Below are positions 62,212 through 64,000 of a stretch of DNA of 64,000 nucleotides, piece by piece. Under the pieces are notes generated by a model. It ran no database searches. It was not told the origin of the DNA and was given only the letters and a program-made list of their open reading frames with translations. Within the stretch, counting starts at the first letter, position 1, and the number at the start of each line of letters is the position of its first letter. Source of the DNA: Bacteroidaceae bacterium (GTDB taxonomy: Bacteria > Bacteroidota > Bacteroidia > Bacteroidales > Bacteroidaceae); the NCBI GenBank assembly GCA_017427185.1, contig JAFRTJ010000004.1:1-64000 (forward strand), in the 5' to 3' direction. The translations under genes and the position numbers were made by a program.

Positions 62212-62264
62212 CTCTTTTCCAATCCAAGCGAAACACTTGGTCTCGTCGATCACAACACGACGAA

Positions 62265-63182
62265 TCACTTTTTCTCAAAAATCTGAGTAGCCTTTCCGCG
62301 CCAAGCCTGAGGGTCCTGGATGCCAAATATGTCAGCAATGGTGGATGCCACGTCAAACTGCATGACTACATCAGGAATCTCGTAGTTCTTCTTTACTCCT
62401 TTACCACAATACACAACAGGAACCGTCAGCTCGTCTGGATGGTTGCCTCCATGCCCAGTACCTACTCCACCATGATCAGACGTCAGGATGATGATCGTGT
62501 CATCGTAGATGCCTGCATCCTTCACAGCCTGAACAATCTGACCAATCTGGCTGTCCACGCGATTGACACAATCGAAATACTTCGACGTGTGATGACCGTC
62601 GTGATGACCTGCATGGTCCACCTGGTCGATATGTATGAAGAACAGGTCTGGCTTCTTCTCCTTAATATACTTGGCTGCTTCATCTGGCGTATCTCTCTCC
62701 ACATTGGAGCCCTTGATATGTTTCACGTGATTGCAATCGAGACTATCCACATAATACTTTATCGTACCCCACTCATGTTGCACTCCAATCTCAGCATTGG
62801 GATAGGCTTGACGAACTACATGGAAAATAGTGGGGAACAGTCCGTGTTCAGCAGTTGTCACGGCTGGAACAGCTGGCCCATTCGAGTTGTCAACGATACC
62901 ATTCATGCAGGGTAAGGCAGAAGAAAACATGGCTCCCCAGTTGGGACCACTGACAGAAGGCATTACTGTGCGAGCCTTGATTGTCCATGCGCCCTCACTC
63001 ATCAGCTGGCGAATGTTCTTCATCTCACAATTGAAGGAATCGCGGAAAGCATAAGCTCCCCATCCATCAACGCCAATCCAGACCACATGCTGGGCACGAC
63101 GGGTTCTACCACTCGAGTTCCTGCGCCCGTAAGCAGATGTCAAAGTCAATACGGACAAAAGTAAAATCAAAATCTTTTTCAT
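62265..63182 (-). CDS. Alkaline-phosphatase-superfamily protein (phosphodiesterase/pyrophosphatase type)
   Basis: This 305-aa protein has a signal peptide (MKKILILLLSVLTLTSAYG). The type I phosphodiesterase/nucleotide pyrophosphatase fold is seen from VVWIGVDGWGAYAF (metal Asp). The nucleophile region follows in MPSVSGPNWGAMFSSALP, then FFIHIDQVDHAGHHDGHH (metal Asp and His), ILTSDHGGVGTGHGG (Asp-His) and a last His in GNHPDELTVPVVYCGKGV. It should hydrolyse phosphate mono- or diesters in the periplasm. The substrate is unknown. A -7 box lies at 63240-63247. Confidence 0.85.
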   Translation of the reverse strand: MKKILILLLSVLTLTSAYGRRNSSGRTRRAQHVVWIGVDGWGAYAFRDSFNCEMKNIRQLMSEGAWTIKARTVMPSVSGPNWGAMFSSALPCMNGIVDNSNGPAVPAVTTAEHGLFPTIFHVVRQAYPNAEIGVQHEWGTIKYYVDSLDCNHVKHIKGSNVERDTPDEAAKYIKEKKPDLFFIHIDQVDHAGHHDGHHTSKYFDCVNRVDSQIGQIVQAVKDAGIYDDTIIILTSDHGGVGTGHGGNHPDELTVPVVYCGKGVKKNYEIPDVVMQFDVASTIADIFGIQDPQAWRGKATQIFEKK

Positions 63183-63239
63183 GTCTTTTTGAGTTTTATG
63201 ATTGTGCTGTTTCTTCTTTCATAATACTTGATTTGGTTA

Positions 63240-63247
63240 CAAAATTA
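63240..63247 (-). promoter_or_regulatory. -7 box of the phosphatase-family gene
   Basis: TAATTTTG on the minus strand lies 57 bp upstream of the ATG at 63182. Confidence 0.6.
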
Positions 63248-63408
63248 CAAATAAAATCGCACATCTCCCTTATTTCCCCCCAACTATTTTTACTCATTAT
63301 CCTCCACTTTACATTCTTTTACGAAAGAAAAGAAAGGGAAATTGGCTCAAAATACACTATGATGACACTTTTCTTGCCCATCTTGTTGACAAATTGAAAA
63401 TAAAGATT

Positions 63409-63416
63409 TACCTTTG
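63409..63416 (+). promoter_or_regulatory. -7 box of asnA
   Basis: TACCTTTG lies 38 bp before the ATG at 63455. A second candidate, TAATTTTG, follows at 63421-63428. Confidence 0.6.
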
Positions 63417-63454
63417 CAGATAATTTTGATATGAAACTGACAAAAGATTGAAAA

Positions 63455-64000
63455 ATGAGTAAACTTTTGAAGCCTGCAGGGTATAAGCCATTGCTAGACC
63501 TGAAACAAACAGAAATGGCCATAAAGAAGATCAAAGATTTCTTTCTGAATAGTCTGAGCACAGAATTGAGGCTGCGCCGTGTGACGGCTCCTCTCTTTGT
63601 GTTGCGCGGATTGGGAATCAATGATGACCTGAATGGCGTGGAACGTCCTGTAAGTTTCCCCATCAAGGACATGGGCGAGTCCGTTGCTGAGGTGGTTCAT
63701 TCGCTGGCCAAATGGAAACGTCTGACTCTGGCAGAGTACGAGATACAGCCAGGATACGGCATCGTGACAGACATGAATGCCATCCGTGCCGATGAGGAAA
63801 TGGACAACCTGCACAGTCTCTATGTGGACCAATGGGATTGGGAACGAGTGATGAAGGCTGAGGAACGGAATTTGGTCTATCTAAAGAAGATTGTAAGACG
63901 CATTTATGGTGCCATCCTTCGTACAGAGTTCTACATCAGCGAATCTTTCCCTCAGCTGCATCCCTATCTGCCTGAGGAAATCCACTTTATCCATAGCGAA
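63455..64000 (+). CDS. asnA: Aspartate-ammonia ligase (3' truncated by window edge)
   Basis: The first 182 residues are visible; the gene continues beyond the window. The ATG at 63455 opens MSKLLKPAGYKPLLDLKQTE, the normal AsnA start. The class II tRNA-synthetase-like fold shows RLRRVTAPLFVLRGLGINDD, LNGVERPVSFPIKD, EVVHSLAKWKRLTLAEYEI, GIVTDMNAIRADEEMDNLHS and YVDQWDWERVM, all diagnostic of AsnA. It makes asparagine from aspartate, ammonia and ATP in the cytoplasm. It is a housekeeping gene with its own promoter. Confidence 0.92.
   Translation, partial: MSKLLKPAGYKPLLDLKQTEMAIKKIKDFFLNSLSTELRLRRVTAPLFVLRGLGINDDLNGVERPVSFPIKDMGESVAEVVHSLAKWKRLTLAEYEIQPGYGIVTDMNAIRADEEMDNLHSLYVDQWDWERVMKAEERNLVYLKKIVRRIYGAILRTEFYISESFPQLHPYLPEEIHFIHSE

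Overview
The window looks like chromosomal DNA of a Prevotella-like member of the Bacteroidales. Supporting signs are many Bacteroidetes-type -7 promoter boxes (TAnnTTTG), lipoprotein and C-terminal sorting-type signals, a DUF6377 regulator, BspA-type and GLUG-type surface proteins, the BtuB/BtuG/BtuH style of B12 uptake, and a Bacteroides-type mobilizable element. No rRNA is present and there is one tRNA, Arg(CCG).

Layout. (1) 1-21.6 kb is a carbohydrate locus rich in rhamnoside and ester hydrolases: an SGNH/alpha-beta hydrolase fusion (5' truncated), a DUF6377 regulator, a fasciclin lipoprotein, a frameshifted beta-helix protein, GH78, a giant GLUG-type secreted protein, GH106, a sialate O-acetylesterase-type esterase and a TIM-barrel glycosidase-like protein. 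No SusC/SusD pair is seen. The 3' end of the DUF6377 gene plus its downstream leader occurs three times, and the 5' end of the GLUG gene twice; the extra copies are broken. (2) 21.7-29.2 kb is a mobilizable element, all on the minus strand: MobV/Pre-type relaxase with an oriT-like region, an accessory protein, an excisionase-like HTH protein, a membrane protein, a tyrosine recombinase and a multi-HTH protein. (3) 29.2-31.2 kb is an AT-rich accessory strip: a BspA-type pseudogene, a small HEPN-like protein, a highly structured candidate ncRNA with its own promoter and terminator, nested inverted repeats and an acidic-tail gene remnant. (4) 31.3-37 kb carries a PEP-synthase-like protein with two receiver-like domains, a sugar MFS transporter and an alanine/glycine:cation symporter. 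(5) 37-51.7 kb is devoted to vitamin B12: a ThiD-like kinase, cobyric acid synthase, a CobC/CobD-type PLP enzyme and CbiB, then a cobalamin riboswitch driving btuH-like, btuG-like, a PKD-type lipoprotein, btuB, btuF, btuC, an inserted GH20 hexosaminidase and btuD. (6) 51.9-64 kb holds DUF4861, a radical SAM protein, DPP IV, a GH43-like lipoprotein, tRNA-Arg, an ADP-forming acyl-CoA synthetase, a sugar isomerase/epimerase-like protein, an alkaline-phosphatase-family protein and the start of asnA.

The most striking unexplained signal is a family of seven intergenic arrays. Each has 3-4 copies of a semi-palindromic decamer, CAAC(GT or AC)GTTG, at an exact 22-bp period (12-bp spacers). Twenty-five units were found: 17 exact and 8 with one mismatch. 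One array abuts the breakpoint of a gene remnant. The second strongest is the ~320-nt structured RNA directly upstream of the HEPN-like gene.

All assignments come from reading the sequence and from family knowledge; no database search was run.
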